DNA from: Chinchilla lanigera
Lineage: Eukaryota > Chordata > Mammalia > Rodentia > Chinchillidae
Length of the DNA: 64,000 nucleotides
Reading direction: 5' to 3'
NCBI RefSeq assembly: GCF_000276665.1
Contig: NW_004955459.1
Location: 11,205,071 to 11,269,070, forward strand
The position numbers were made by a program, and so were the translations under genes. Under the pieces are notes generated by a model that was not told where the DNA came from, did no database searches, and worked only from the letters and a program-made list of their open reading frames with translations. Below are positions 46,965-59,754 of the stretch, piece after piece (position 1 is the stretch's first letter; every line of letters starts with the position of its first letter).

Positions 46965-47110
46965 AGTAATGGGACTGACTGCCAAGTTCAAGCCCTACCT
47001 GCATGCTTTCTTAACTGTGAGTCTGGGTGACTCATTGAAGGCCCCCTGGTCTCTATTTCCTCATCTTGGAACTGAGGAGAGTAGCACAAGCCAGCAAAGC
47101 TCGTAAGTCC
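46965..47110 (+). mobile_element. MIR SINE remnant
   Basis: 'actgccaagttcaagcccta', 'gtgagtctgggtgactcatt' and 'ctatttcctcatcttggaac' are in MIR order. Confidence 0.6.
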
Positions 47111-47989
47111 CAGGTACTGTGAGGAAGAATGAGTTGTTAGAAGTAACAGCATTTGGATCCATACCTGGCTCTTAGTCCAGCCTCAGACTGGACTCTCAGG
47201 ATTTCACTCCTCCCTGGGCATCAGCACACATTTTTGTGAATGCCTTCTTAGCCCTGTGTACCACGTCTTCATGTGTTCGATCTTGTCTACCTCTGGCCAA
47301 CAGCCCCACACTGCTCCTCTCCGGTAGCTGATGGTGGTTTTGCTGAATGGCCACAGTGGCTGTGGGCTCACCTACCACTGTCCCTTGTGTCCAATTCACC
47401 ATGCCTTTCTCCCTTGCCTTCAGTGAGATGGAAATTTGCGGGCAAACACAACAAATATACAGCAACTCCTTGAACTTCCAAATTGCCTTCTGTACTTTCC
47501 TTTCTCCCTACAGTCCTGGAGCTTTTGCTTTAGCCCCTCCTCATTCCCTCAGGTAGTTCGTGTCCTGTCATTCCAGCTCGGCAGTTCCCTCTCCTCAGAG
47601 ATGGGCTCTGCTTCACCTATGGGCAGCTCAACACTCTCTCACTTACCTTCTGATCTTGGTTCTTCGTGTCTCTGGTGGCCACATGGCCTCTGGGCTGTGG
47701 AAGCACTTTGGGGCAACACTTTGGGGAAATCACAATCTTTGACAGTTGTCTGGCTGTGTCCATCAGTATACCCACTGAAGTCAGGCAAGAAAAGACAATT
47801 GTGCAAGCACAGTGAAAATTATTTTCTTTACTTAAAATTATAATGCTGTATTCATCACGAATCATTTTGCTTTAGTGATTTTTTTTTAAATACCAGTCTG
47901 TATCACCAGGTCTTTAAGCACCTTAAATTTTATATCTGAGACAGGTATCTCATTTGCTTCACCCGGTCCACCTGGGTACTGCTACCTTG
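47111..47989. other. Unique, relatively GC-rich sequence
   Basis: Several overlapping open frames (up to 135 codons at 47436-47843) occur on both strands. None has a recognisable domain, and overlapping frames on both strands are expected in stop-poor GC-rich DNA. Confidence 0.35.
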
Positions 47990-48115
47990 TAAGCATCAAG
48001 AAGTGATTAACATCTATACTTTCACCTTCCCATCTGTAAAATGGGTCTCACAACACTGCAACAACTGTTCTCAGAGTTAAGCGAGGGAGCACATCTGAAG
48101 AGCATTGTCTATACT
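47990..48115 (+). mobile_element. MIR SINE remnant
   Basis: 'cttcccatctgtaaaatggg' followed by 'acaactgttctcagagttaa' is the MIR core and 3' part. Confidence 0.6.
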
Positions 48116-49486
48116 CCAAAAATGTGTGAGTGATACCATCGGGCAGAACTGCAACCAATGCAGCCCACGTTCAGTTTCACATTCTGACTTTTTACCTTTT
48201 GAAATCTCCCTCTTTCAACTTTCCACAGGGGAGAGTTAACCCCAAGAATCATGCCAGTGACCCAGTAACTTGTCAACAGGACTAACAACCCTGTAGGTGA
48301 AAGTTTTTGACTTTTAAACACAAACCAAAATTGTCACACAGATGATACATATGGCAGAGCCTATAGAGGTCCAGGGGGACATGCTACAGCTCTAAAGATC
48401 AAATATTGTTTTTCTTCCCTGTCTTGGAAAAAAAACAGACCCTAGCTTTAAATTTGCTTTGTTGAAGATCCACTAAAACCAAAAAGGTGGTCTTAAGAGA
48501 ACAACGGAAACCACCTTGCAACTTGGAGGCTGAGGCGGAGCATGGGGGTTGTAGGAAGGGGTGGGATGTGAATCCTAGAGCATCTGTCACCTTGGGAATA
48601 ACAGTGGTCATTTTGACTATCAGTTTTCAATATAACTGAAGTCCAGCATTGGAGAGAGGCCATGAGGAAGACTTTTCACCAGACAGGCAGCAGAAGTATT
48701 TTTCAACAAAGTCCACATTAGAATCGTCCCAAGTTTCCAGTTTGACAACCATTGTTTCTCACTATTTCACCCACTTGAAGCGGTTTAATCCATATGTTTC
48801 TGATTCATTTGCACCCAACTCATCACGGGTGTATACTAAGATAGCTTGTGGGAAGTCAGGAAAATTCCAATCCTCCTTTTGTTTTTAGGTTCTGCTTCCT
48901 CAATTCCCACTCCCTCCCTTTGTGGACCTGGGCTCTTCCTTTGGCCAGCCATAAATCACCTACACCTCAAAGGCTGCAGTGGAATTCCCTGCTCCCCAGC
49001 CCAGGATATTTCTTCGGGTTTGCAATTTGGCAAACACAGGTTCTTTCATCCCTGTAAAATGGAAATCCAAACATATTTTTTGTAGAATCCCCCCACCTAG
49101 CCACCCCCCCTACTGTTACCCCCTGCCCAGCCATAGCTATCAGGCTGATATGAAATAAAACAGATGTGCTCAGAAATGTGCCATGCTCCCCTGCTCTTCT
49201 TCCCGCAAGCACCTCCAGCACCCACTGCCAGCCCTGGGATCCCCATCACACAGATCTTCCCACTGGAAGTCCACTGCGTGGTACAATGCTTTGCTTTGCA
49301 TATACTAAGGTCAAATGAGAGCAGCGAAGACAGTTGAAAACAAATCTCAGCCTCAGAATACTTATAGTAGATCAGATAGGTGGGTCAAGGGTAGAGGGAT
49401 ATAGGAACACATTAACATGGAAATTTAATGCCTGCAATTTGTGATAGTCAAAACTCATCTACTCAACAAATGTCTTATTCTGAGTA

Positions 49487-49524
<38 letters not shown>

Positions 49525-51160
49525 GAGTGTGTGTGTGTTTTAGTTGTTCTTTTTAAAATCCTGTTCTCAAAGATCCATTAACATATCATGTGCATACCCT
49601 TCCAGGAATAAGTTATCAGTTTCATGGTCTTACCATTAAACTGAGAAAAACAAGTCATTTGTAAACGCAATACAATTCATAAATTCCCAGTTGTAAAGTA
49701 ATCTCTGTTATCCACTCCAAAGCCCCAGGGACAGCTCAAAACAGCCATTTTTTGGTGATCTGGTGATGAAAGATATATTATTGAAATCCAGGAAACCTTG
49801 GGAAAAAAAGTTTTAAAAAGCTATCTAAATTGAAATGAAATGCAGATCGTTTGGCTGCTAGCAGAAGTTTCTTCCTTACTTCCTTTCCCTCACCCCCTCA
49901 GGACAATTCACCATAAATGTCTCAGGGCTTAAGGCATGCAATTAAAAGATTTATATGTAGCCTAGGAGCAAAACAATTGCATGGATTTCAGGATCTGTGG
50001 CAATTTCAAGATGGACTGAAAGGGCTTGTGAAGGACACGGACTGACATGTGACCAGGTCTCTTAGCTCCACCAGCTCAGCAGCCCTCCTGGCACCCTTTT
50101 CTTAAGCTGGCTGAGTTGGTTCCTCCTTCTCCTATGATTACAGTTACTAGAACCTCCACCAAGTATGACGGTTGGCCAAAACTACCTTGTCCCAAGTGAC
50201 ACTTTTCATCAAACAACATCCTTTGAAGAATGTTGGGGGAAAACAACCCTCTGGGAAAGTGAGAGAGCTTAAGAAGACAAAAGATGATCTGTCTAGTCTG
50301 ATGTAGTTACTGTATTTGTAGGATTTCATACTTTGAACTCAACTCTCAAGTCCTTCTGCAAGCCGGATATCCAGATCTCAGCCTGACTGTCTTCCTTTCA
50401 ACTCACATAGGGAGGCCTCCCAGTTTGGGTGTGATTTTACCCATGATCCCAAAACTTTTGCCCATGAGAAGGATGAAGACGTGGGTCTAAGAATACCACA
50501 GGAGATAATATTATTCATCAGGATTACTGAGTTGGCAATAAGAATAGTAGTTTTCTCTCCTAATTGCTTCCCATTGCTCACCTGCCAAAATTAAAATTTC
50601 AAATATGTTAGCTTTTGCTTCTTGGCAGTTCTTTTCCTCAATGTTACCTCTATTCTCAACAGCTCCCCAGATTTCTGTAATAAAACCCTGGTGTGGAGTA
50701 GATTCCTTCTGAAAGGAGACGTTATTAACAGAGAAATGTACCCTGACTGGTTTGGTGTCTGCAGAAAGAAAAGTCGGATGTGATTCAGTGACCGTGTTTT
50801 CAGAACACTCTGTCAATGACAGTTGGAAACATATGTTTTTTATAAATTTCTCATTCCAAAACAAAGACTGACAGTAAAGCCCAGGGCTTTGATATTTATA
50901 TAAATTGTTAAGTGGTTCACTGGGGAAAGTACATTTCAATTAGCATGTCACTGCTCATCATGTGAGCTTCGAGAAAGGCGTTCTGATTAAGCTGGTTGTT
51001 CAGCAATACATCAAAAGTAGGGGCTTACCAAAGAGCTGTTTCCTTCAAGGCCACTGATGTCACCTGATGCCTGGCTGAAATTTCTGAGTTTTCATTTGAA
51101 ATCAAATGAGACATTCAAAATCCCACTTTAAACTACATGAATTCAAAAAATCTCTCTGTT
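48116..51160. other. Long repeat-poor stretch without a supported gene
   Basis: About 3 kb with no transposable element recognised beyond the CT array at 49491-49522. It includes a C-rich tract at 49090-49126 and the longest credible open frame of the window, 142 codons on the minus strand (50511-50939), which starts MKCTFPSEPL and has no recognisable domain. Lack of repeats may reflect regulatory constraint, which is only inference. Confidence 0.4.
49491..49522. repeat. CT microsatellite
   Basis: About 32 bases of CT, followed after 'atgag' by a short TG run. Confidence 0.95.
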
Positions 51161-51164
51161 TTAG

Positions 51165-51245
51165 TTCAACAAACATTAACCAAGCCACTATTAGGTGGAA
51201 CGAACCAAGCTAAGTGGAGTGCAAAGCAGGCCTGAGTAAGTCCCG
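51165..51245. mobile_element. Weak L2-like remnant
   Basis: 'caacaaacattaaccaagcc' and 'aagctaagtggagtgcaaag' resemble L2. Confidence 0.35.
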
Positions 51246-52139
51246 GCTTCTCAGATGTTATGATCTGGGGCACTTCTTGACAGAAAGGATGTTGGTCATC
51301 AATTTTTAAAAAGCTATTTCTGATTTTGAGCTCATTTGGGGGAGAAAATATGAGCTATGGTTCATTTCAAACCAAATGAAAACAAACCTTGCCTTAGCTT
51401 GTGGCTTTCTAAAACTCCAATTCTACATGTTTCAAATAAGAGATTTTCCTTCTTGGGACTTTTTCCCATTCATCCTTTTAGGCTGAGATTATGTTCATAA
51501 GCTGTAGATAAACCAACAACTCATCACTCAAAAGTCTTGCTGGGAGCTGTTTTGTGTGGTTTTTTTTTTTTTTTTTTCTTCCTCTTTTATGTACTCTGCT
51601 GCCGCCCTTAGGACGACATTGTAAGTTAGGAGGTTTTCTGTGGGCTCTGTTTTTGATGTGTCACTGTTTGCATCTCATTAGCTCACGCAGCCATCCTTAA
51701 GATTGACGGGTACAATTTTGTGCAGTTCAATCCAGGGGAACATTCCAATCTCTCCCAGCCTGAAGAGTCCAGGAAAGACAAGGCCACCAAATTTGTTCCC
51801 CATATCTACCCAATTTAGTAGCTATTTGTCACCGTCAATTAGTCAAGGGTGAAATAATTACCCATGGTTTGAGTTAGAGAACAAAGTCTAGTTGGTAGAA
51901 AAAAAAAAAAAAACAGAGCAAGAGAGAGAGAACAATCAGTTCCTATGGAAAAGAAATGTGAAATGAGTAGGTAGTATGGTTAAAGGACACAGACAGGCCA
52001 ACACCCAAAATATTTCTGACTCATGGCTGAAATCCTGCCATTTATGATTCATTCCTTTGTGTGGAGCATTGCTTTCTTTCTAGAGCTGTTTTAAAATATC
52101 TGAAGTCTGAGAAAGGATAACAAAAAAATCAGTCTGTAA
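51246..52139. other. Repeat-poor stretch, possible conserved element
   Basis: Contains a T18 run (51560-51577) and an A run (about 51900-51914). The part 51590-51850 is balanced in composition with an octamer-like 'tttgcatctcattag' and 'cagccatcct', and could be a conserved regulatory element; not demonstrable here. Confidence 0.35.
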
Positions 52140-52262
52140 TTCAGACACTGGCCATTTATTGAGCTTTTTCTATGAACTGAGCCTTTTCTATGTGACATCT
52201 CAAAAGAAGTAAAATATCATCATTGCCTTTAAGGAGCTCACCACACACAGAAGTTTGTTCTT
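52140..52262. mobile_element. L2-like remnant
   Basis: 'catttattgagctttttcta' and 'atcattgcctttaaggagct' follow the L2 3' consensus. Confidence 0.55.
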
Positions 52263-53974
52263 TAAAAGCCACTCCTTTAATACCTCAACCGTCTAATTAC
52301 AACTCTCGTCTCTTCTTCCATCTTCCTTAAGCTTCTTGAGAGTTGTGTTTGCTTTCACTAACTCTATTCCAATGCATTTAACTTATGTCTACACCTCCAG
52401 CTTCTGGCCCCCACCAGTCTTGTGAATGGAGCTGCTGAGGACCAAATCATCCAATCCATGGTTTGTTTTTTTCCTGTTTGCATCTTATGCGACCTCTTGA
52501 GAGAGCTGGACATTTCTGAATATTTCTTTCTTTGATTTTGCCCCTCTTTATTCCCAATTCTGTTATGTTTACTTTCTTTTTCAATGTAGGAAAGACAAGG
52601 AAGGTGGATTTAAGAGTCCAGTCCTTTGACCTCTTGCATTTATTTTATCTAGCAGTCCTCAAGCAGGAGCCATTGTGTCTCAAGGGTCATTTTGTAACAC
52701 CTGGAAAGATTTTTGGTTGTAACAACTGATGGACAGAAATACCACTTGGTAGAAGCCCAGGATACTGATAATCATCTTCTGACAAACAAGACTCTCTCCC
52801 ACAACAAAAAGTGCCCCATTCAAAGACAGCAATATGAAGAATGAAGACCCTGTTCTGTACTGACTCTGAGTGATACCATTCACACACGTGGCTTCTGCAA
52901 ACACTCCAAGCAGATATCACTCCAAGCAGAGAACAGAAACCCAGAGAACAAACATCTAGTGGGCCATAGTCAACTTACCCAGAGATCCTACCAGTACTGA
53001 GAAGGGAGCAGAGCCACACCTGAGCTCATTGTCTCTTACAAAACATCTCTTAGTTGATGACACCATCTAGTGTTTCAGACTTGAACCCTGGGAGTTAAAC
53101 TTAACTCTTGCCTTGTCCTATACCAAGTGCTTCTGATTGTGTCTCCTAAGAATTTATCTCTAAATCTATGATGGTCTGATTTCAAGCCCAAAACTTGTAA
53201 TGACTGTAGGCTAATGATTGTTGTCTTCATATTGATATATTATCCTATATTCTGAGTAATTGAACATATAACATAATAGAGGACTAATTTAACATAGATT
53301 AATTTATTCTCAAGTATAGCCCTTTACCAAGTCTCTACGATAACCTTGTATTTTTTGTTTTTGTTTGTACATTGTCCTTTTTGTTTAATTTAATCAAGTG
53401 CACAAATATGTTAAATGTATACTTGATACCTGTTAAGTATATAAATATTTTTAACCTGTATGTGTATACATAGTACATATTAAGCACATCATCTTTCCTG
53501 GACCAAAAGGATTTGTTTTATAGTCATGTAAGTATCTGAAGAAATAAAGATTTCATCTGATTCTAGACCCTTGGAGTGCCAATTCAGGGTTCTTTCTTAA
53601 TAAACTGGCTTGCAAATTTCATCAACTTCAACTTTCCAGTTTTTTCTGAGGTCACTCTTAGCTCTGCATAGACAATGCTGGTCTCTAAATTTCTGATCTG
53701 TGAAACAAAAACAGTGACAGTTGACTCTACTTACTCTTTCATTTACTATCCTCCCATTGTCTTTAAACCCATCCCAGTCAGGTTTCCTTTCCCTCCACCC
53801 TCACTACCTTATTCGAGGCCATGTTTACTTGATTAGTAGAAGCATTTGACCTAAAAGATCACATCTTCTAAATGAGAGAAATACAAAAGGAAAGTTGCAT
53901 TACATCCACTACATGTTACAGAATCAAGAAACAAACTTTTATAGCATGAAGCGACTGGGATTTTAGGGATGAGT
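52263..53974. other. Mostly unique AT-rich sequence
   Basis: No gene or clear repeat seen over about 1.7 kb. Confidence 0.4.
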
Positions 53975-54477
53975 AAGTAGAATGACATCCACACCTTAAT
54001 CCCCTGAATGTCTTTCCTTACATGACAAAAGGGAAGTTGCAGAGGTAATTTAGGTATGGGCTTTGGGATATGAAATTATCCTGGGTATTTGGGGAATCTA
54101 ACTAAATTCAATGAGTCCTTTGAAGTAGAGAACTTTATTGACTAGATCAGAGTGTTGCCTCTGAAGATGAATGATGGGGGTGATAAGCCAAGGAATCCAG
54201 ATGGCCCTAGGACCTAGGAACTGGGTCCTCAGCCTACAGTGAAGAGAAACCTAGATGCTACAACCATAAAGAACCGAATTACACCAATAATCTGAATGAA
54301 TAAAGAAGAAGAGCTTTTTTTTCCCTTGAAAAGAAAGTAACGCTGTCATTGAATTAATTTTACTATGATAACACCCATGCCAGACTTCTGACTGACTAAC
54401 CTGTAAAACAAATTTGTGTTATTTTAAACCACTAAATTTGTGGTATTTTATTATAACAGAATAAAGAACTGATATAA
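53975..54477 (+). mobile_element. MLT1-like LTR remnant
   Basis: 'ccacaccttaatcccctgaa', 'catgacaaaagggaagttgc', 'gaaattatcctgggtatttg', 'gataagccaaggaatccaga', 'cagacttctgactgac' and 'aaaccactaaatttgtggta' are in consensus order over about 500 bases. Target duplications have decayed. Confidence 0.75.
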
Positions 54478-55008
54478 AAAGGAATTATTTTCTTCTTATT
54501 ATTATGCCCTGCCTATACTGACTAACTCATACAAGTAAAGCATTCAAGCACACAGCGAATGCTCAGTAAACCTTATCTATACCAATTTTTTTTTATTATA
54601 TGACATAACAGTTTCAAGTGAACAGCTCCTCATAAAAAGGCTACTTAGATTTCCCTTCGTAGAATCATTCTGCAGATATTCAGGATAATTCTAATATTGG
54701 TAGAGGTCCCTCTAGGGGCTGAAGTTCTTAAAAGGGTCACACTTTCTATGTTTGAGTGGTGAGAAGGTGTAGTGGCTCCTGTTATCCCATCTGCATCATT
54801 GCTGATAGATTAAGACAATGATCTCATCCCACTACAGCTGCACGGGTCACCCTGTACTTCCTTCTGCAGCCTGTCTCACAGCAAATAGCAGTAGCAACAA
54901 TATTCTGGAGACCTCACTTAAGTAGCAAAAGTAAGTAGTAAACAGAGACTACAGATGTTTAGTGACTTAAAATGGTTTGACTGCTAACTTTATGATGATG
55001 CAAAAATG
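54478..55008. other. Unique sequence, nothing recognised
   Basis: No gene or clear repeat seen. Confidence 0.4.
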
Positions 55009-55048
55009 ATATATGTTTAGTAGAAAGCATATATGTTTAGTAGAAAGC
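55009..55048. repeat. Perfect 20-bp tandem duplication
   Basis: 'atatatgtttagtagaaagc' is present twice, adjacent and identical, as expected of a recent slippage or small duplication. Confidence 0.92.
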
Positions 55049-55074
55049 ATACAGTTTTGAATTTAGAACATTTC

Positions 55075-55660
55075 CTGAGTTAGTGATGTGCAGTCCATCT
55101 CTTCTCATGATGCTAGGCAGCAGCAGCAAGCTGCAGCTCCTACTCAGCCACACAATCCCAAGATGATCTGGTTAGGGAGTGTTCAGTTGGACTGGCTTTG
55201 GGATGTGCCCTAGGGATTGATGGAGCAAATTTCTGCATTTACAGTGTCTGGATGATTCGTGGAGGTGTGACCTTGGGGGTCTATGGCTGCTCTCTCACCT
55301 TTAACTCTCTGGCACTGTTTCTCTGCTCTGCTTTCCACCTGCCAGGAACTAAGTGGCTTTTCTCTACCATGCCCTTTCCCTATGACGTCTGCCTTGGAAC
55401 CAGATAACTTTGGCTAGAAAAACTTTAAAACTGACCTAAATGAAATCTTTCCTTGTTTAAAATGTGGATGTCAGGTAATGCGTTTCAGCAATAAAAAGCT
55501 GACTGACACAAGAAAAAGCCATCAATACTGTAGAGTGCTGTGTTACTAAGCCTGGATTTTTAGAGGTAAGTGTATTGAATGTGTCTACAACTTAGATATT
55601 TTCAACTTATTAAAGGTTTATTCAGATTTAAACCCACTGTAAATCAGGGAGTGTCTGTAT
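55075..55660. mobile_element. Tigger-type element split by an LTR
   Basis: The left piece (55075-55163) with 'ctcatgatgctaggcagcag' and 'cagctcctactcagccacac', and the right piece (55514-55660) with 'gatattttcaacttatta' and 'cagggagtgtctgta', belong to the same recalled Tigger consensus as 4972-5345 but in the opposite orientation. The LTR at 55164-55508 separates them. Confidence 0.7.
55164..55508 (+). mobile_element. MaLR-type solo LTR with target duplication
   Basis: The 345-bp element runs from 'tgatctggttaggg' to 'gctgactgaca' and is flanked by the 5-bp duplication 'caaga' at 55159-55163 and 55509-55513. Its 3' part, 'gtcaggtaatgcgtttcagc', is shared with the LTRs at 5742 and 61447. The frame at 55198-55407 lies inside it. 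Confidence 0.85.
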
Positions 55661-57331
55661 ACAAATGTTGATTTGGATTTGGACTTGGACTTAATAGGGA
55701 AAGAGTTTGATTATACATGTAAAGCCTTATTTCTCTAAATTGTTTGGGGAAAAAGTATCTTGCAGCACCAGAAAGAAGCCCCACCTGCTTCAGGCCCTGA
55801 TGATGGTGAAGGTACTGCAGATCTCACCAACTGACGCTTTACTACTCCCATGTAGACAGACCTGTAGAGATGAAGAGCATCTAAGAGCATTCGAAGCCAA
55901 TTTTCTGATCAAAGTCTTTTTCCTACTTGAGTGAATGACAAGGAAAACCCAAACTCAAAGAGGACATCTGGATTCTACTGAAGCCTTCACCACTAAATTC
56001 TACGTAACTTTGCTTTGACAGTCTTTCTTTCTAAATTTTAATTGCTTCATTGGTGAGAAGGAAATACTATTACTTTTTCCCTAACAGCCATACTGTTATT
56101 GCAAAAATCTACTGGGAAAACCAATGCTTATGGATTTATGATTCAAGAAAAGATAAGGAAGAATACTGAAGTGAGGGTTAGGAAGAGTTTTGGAGAAAGT
56201 AAGGACAAAACCAAGCAAAACTAGGCATAAGGTAACCAAAGGAGGTTATCTTTTCCTTACTATAACTCCAGAACTTAATGTTCTCCAAATTTGTCCCTTC
56301 CCATTTGCTTAACACAGCAGTAAGAAATCCATTTTTCTACAGCCACAGATGAATCTACCAGGGGGATGGAGCAGCCATCTCTCATTCCTATTAAGAGTTA
56401 GATGGTAGACAAAGGTGGGCTTCTTGAAATCAATTCCAGATAAGTAGAAGCTGTGAAAGGTGGCACTTGGCTACAAATGAGTAGATATTGCCAGCCAAAG
56501 AGGACAAGGAGATGGATCTCAAAGACAAACATGCCTCACTTCTCTGCCAATAGCCACACCTGTGAGACGACTCAGGGAGATCAATCAGATGATGCCAATC
56601 AACACCCGTAATGAAGGAGGTGCCTTCTTCCATTGCCCATCATCTTTGACCCCCACCAGTCTGGACCCTGAAAAAGATTCAGTTCAGAATATTTGCTTCT
56701 TTAAGTCAGTCTTAAGGTTCAAAGCCATCCTTAAGAGGAACAAAGATTGCCTTCAGAAGAAGGCAGAACACTTAGGTTCTTCCTTAAATATTCTAACAAC
56801 GGCTTTGACTTCCTAGAAATATCTATTTCCTCAGACAAAATTTTGTGCCTGTCCTCACTAGGTTTCTCAGAGTTTTCATATGACTACCTGATGGTAATAA
56901 AAAATGCCATGGCTTCTCACTTTTGTCCTACAATTATCCATTGAGAATCCCTCAGTTGTTAACATTGTGTTTGGGAAAATGAGAGAGAAGAAATTTAGGG
57001 TTCTGTGGGAGGAGCAGAAATATTTTAAAGGATAACCAGGGAGACCACTCTGGACAAGACACAGCAGGATGAGGTCAGGTCCAGTTTAAGCTGCTTGGGA
57101 TGCTGATAGTTACAAGGCACTTCTTTTGGTGTCCTACTGGTAGCAAATCCAAAATTACCATGTATAAAGGTTTTTTTCTTTCATCTATGCCAGAAAAAGA
57201 CCAGTAAGCAATGTACCAAAAATTTAACTAGCCTTAAATCCTCCTTGAGTGGAACAAGAAATGTTTTTTCTTCTCTTTTTTATTATTGCATATTTTCCAA
57301 ATAGATTTAACATAAAATGGAAAACTTACAG
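55661..57331. other. Mostly unique sequence
   Basis: No gene supported. The frame at 56562-56816 (84 codons) is unrecognised. Confidence 0.4.
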
Positions 57332-57346
57332 TAAATTTTATTTTTA

Positions 57347-57452
57347 TGGTTTTTTTTGTTTGTTTTTGTTTTCCTTCTGGTACCAGGAATTGAACTCACA
57401 ACCTTGCGCTTGCCAGGCAGACACTTTGCCATTGAGCTAAATCCCCGGTCCC
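57347..57452 (-). mobile_element. ID SINE, full length
   Basis: Reversed ID with T/G-rich tail, 'taccaggaattgaactcaca', 'gcgcttgccaggcagacact' and 'gagctaaatccccggtcc'. A perfect 15-bp target duplication 'taaattttattttta' lies at 57332-57346 and 57453-57467. The frames at 57307-57637 are repeat-derived. Confidence 0.92.
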
Positions 57453-57467
57453 TAAATTTTATTTTTA

Positions 57468-59754
57468 AAAGAACAAATACAAAGTGGTTGGTCACATGGA
57501 TGCTGAGACAAGTGAAGTTTTTAATGCAAGCAGCCAACATGCACTCCCCAGCAATGTACTGCTTTGCACAGAATTGCACAAAGCTAAGTTCAGGTACAAT
57601 TCCCATCTGCTCCATTATAAAGGTTTTTGAAGCATAGAGAAGTTACAATTTTTGCCTAAAGGAGCAACATTGGTAAAGTGATGGAGATGAAAGTAAAGAC
57701 AATCATGCTAGCCCTGGAAAGTTCCCCTTAGCCTTTCTGTTCTACTGTATACTTTTTAATAATTCTACCTTATACTTCTTCCCCAAAACCCATGGTTCCT
57801 AAAAAGTTTTCTAAATTGCACCAGAAATTTCTTCAAAAGGAAAAAAGAGAGAAATTCAGAAAGAGAACCAATTCAGCTTCAAATATTCCTCAGCCACTTG
57901 TACCATGGGTTGTACCTAGGACTATGGAAGTGCAAGCTGCAGTGACACATTCTCCCAGAACGTGAAATTGTGACCCTGGAGGGCTATGAACTGTGAAAAC
58001 TGGCAGGAGCTACTGAAGCAAACATGAGCTCCCCAGGAATCTAGACGCGCAAGGCAAGGTTTCCAGAGAGTGATGAATGCCAACCAGTGTTCTGACCTAA
58101 GCATGGGCTTTTATGAAATTTATACTCCAGCATCTTAAAATGCTTCATGCATGAAATGCATGTTTTACTTATTTTATCAGTATTTCTTAAAACACATGGA
58201 TGAAGGGCTTAAACACTTCCTCTATTTTCTATAACAGCTATAAAAAGGGAGATTGGGAGTTTGATGTGGTGAAATTTTCTCACCATACTTTTTTACCCTT
58301 CTCCTTTCCAGACACAGCAGGGCATTATGGATGGGATAAAAGAAGGACATAAGATTCTTTTTATGGCTACCTTGTTTTGATATGGGCCTGTCCACCAAGT
58401 TAGAGACCGGATGAGATTTTAGCATAGTGATATTCACTCCTGTCCAGCAAGTGGTTTCTTACTGACTGTGCTGGGTACTTTGAGGTAGTTAGCTGTGGTG
58501 AAGTAGGGCATAAAACTCAACTAACCCTTTTTCTAGTTTGGAAGAGTCTTGTTTTCACCTGTAGAGTTCTCTTTCTGTTACTATTACAATATCATTGTCA
58601 TGCTTGGGACTCTTGGTGCTTGTAACGTTCCTAATACTTCTCACCTCCCATCCAACTTTTGGCAACTCGTTTCACAGCTAGCAGGTGTGGTGAACTTTGC
58701 AGAGAGCTCTCAGTCATCACAGAAGGCTAAGGCGATGGAGAATGAGAAGAAGACTTCTTGATTTAGTTTTGAAATTGGCCTGTGAGAAGTTAGATACTTA
58801 TTTGCAGACTAATCTCCTATATACTAAAGAGATAAGTTCGCTGATGAGAGAAAGGTATGATGAGAGATGTGAAGAAATGAACTCAGAGTCCCCAGAGTGC
58901 AATGATTCACATGTCAGAGGAAGCAGAGGACCAAGAATGAAAAAATGCAAGTTACTTCCTCCATCACATAAATCTTAAGTCATCTAAGTGTGCAATAGAG
59001 ACACTACTTCTAGCTAAGATGGGACAGGAAGCCCTTAAGATTTCTACTTTGATTCCGCAAGATTCTCCTTCCCTTGGCAGAGATCTCTAATTGTCCTTGT
59101 CCCACAGCACTGGACATGGGGGAAGCCACTGTGTATTAATGCCCTTTTCCTAAAGGAGGAACAGAGCGCCACACCCTGTGCAGAGGTGAAACGAGCTTCC
59201 TAAGCAATAGAAGTTCAAAGCATAATTTAATTCAGAGATTCAGATCATGGCTCACAAGATAGAATCTTTTCACCTACATTCAGTTTGCAGCAAACTGTGG
59301 GGTCTCCTCCAGCTGATGTTCTGCTGTGGGTGTTGCCTGGTTATTCCTCATTCTCCTTCACTAATAGTACCAGGAGCAGATGTTTGTCCTGCCAGGAGAG
59401 GCTGATATTGCCTTCTCCTGCCTATGTCTCTGTCCGTGTGTGGCTGAGCCTCCACTCCTTCCCTGGAGGATTATGTGTCCTTACGACACATGCTAGGTCT
59501 TAAAATAAAACAGGCCGCAATATTATAAGAAATATGAAAAAATTAGGGTCATATTTTATGAGGTACATTCTTGTATTTTTCATAAGGAGTGGCAACCTTA
59601 GAATTTGATTCATGTCAACTTGGAATTTTCCTTACCTAGACTGTAAGTTTGGTTGCTCTTGAACCAATGTTCACCAGTCATGTTACTCTACCCATATTTT
59701 ATCAAGTCTTTTCACTTCTCAGTGTTGAGGTTTTCTTTTTCAATAGATAAAGTT
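57468..59754. other. Mostly unique sequence
   Basis: No gene or named repeat. Includes a small palindrome near 58147 ('catgcatgaaatgcatg'). The frame at 58697-58978 (93 codons) is unrecognised. Confidence 0.4.

Noticed and set aside
47436..47843. 135-codon frame as a gene
   Set aside because: Several overlapping frames on both strands share this GC-rich stretch; none is recognisable.
50511..50939. 142-codon minus-strand open frame as a gene
   Set aside because: The longest credible frame in 64 kb of six-frame reading is expected to be about this size by chance; no domain, splice context or family resemblance was seen.
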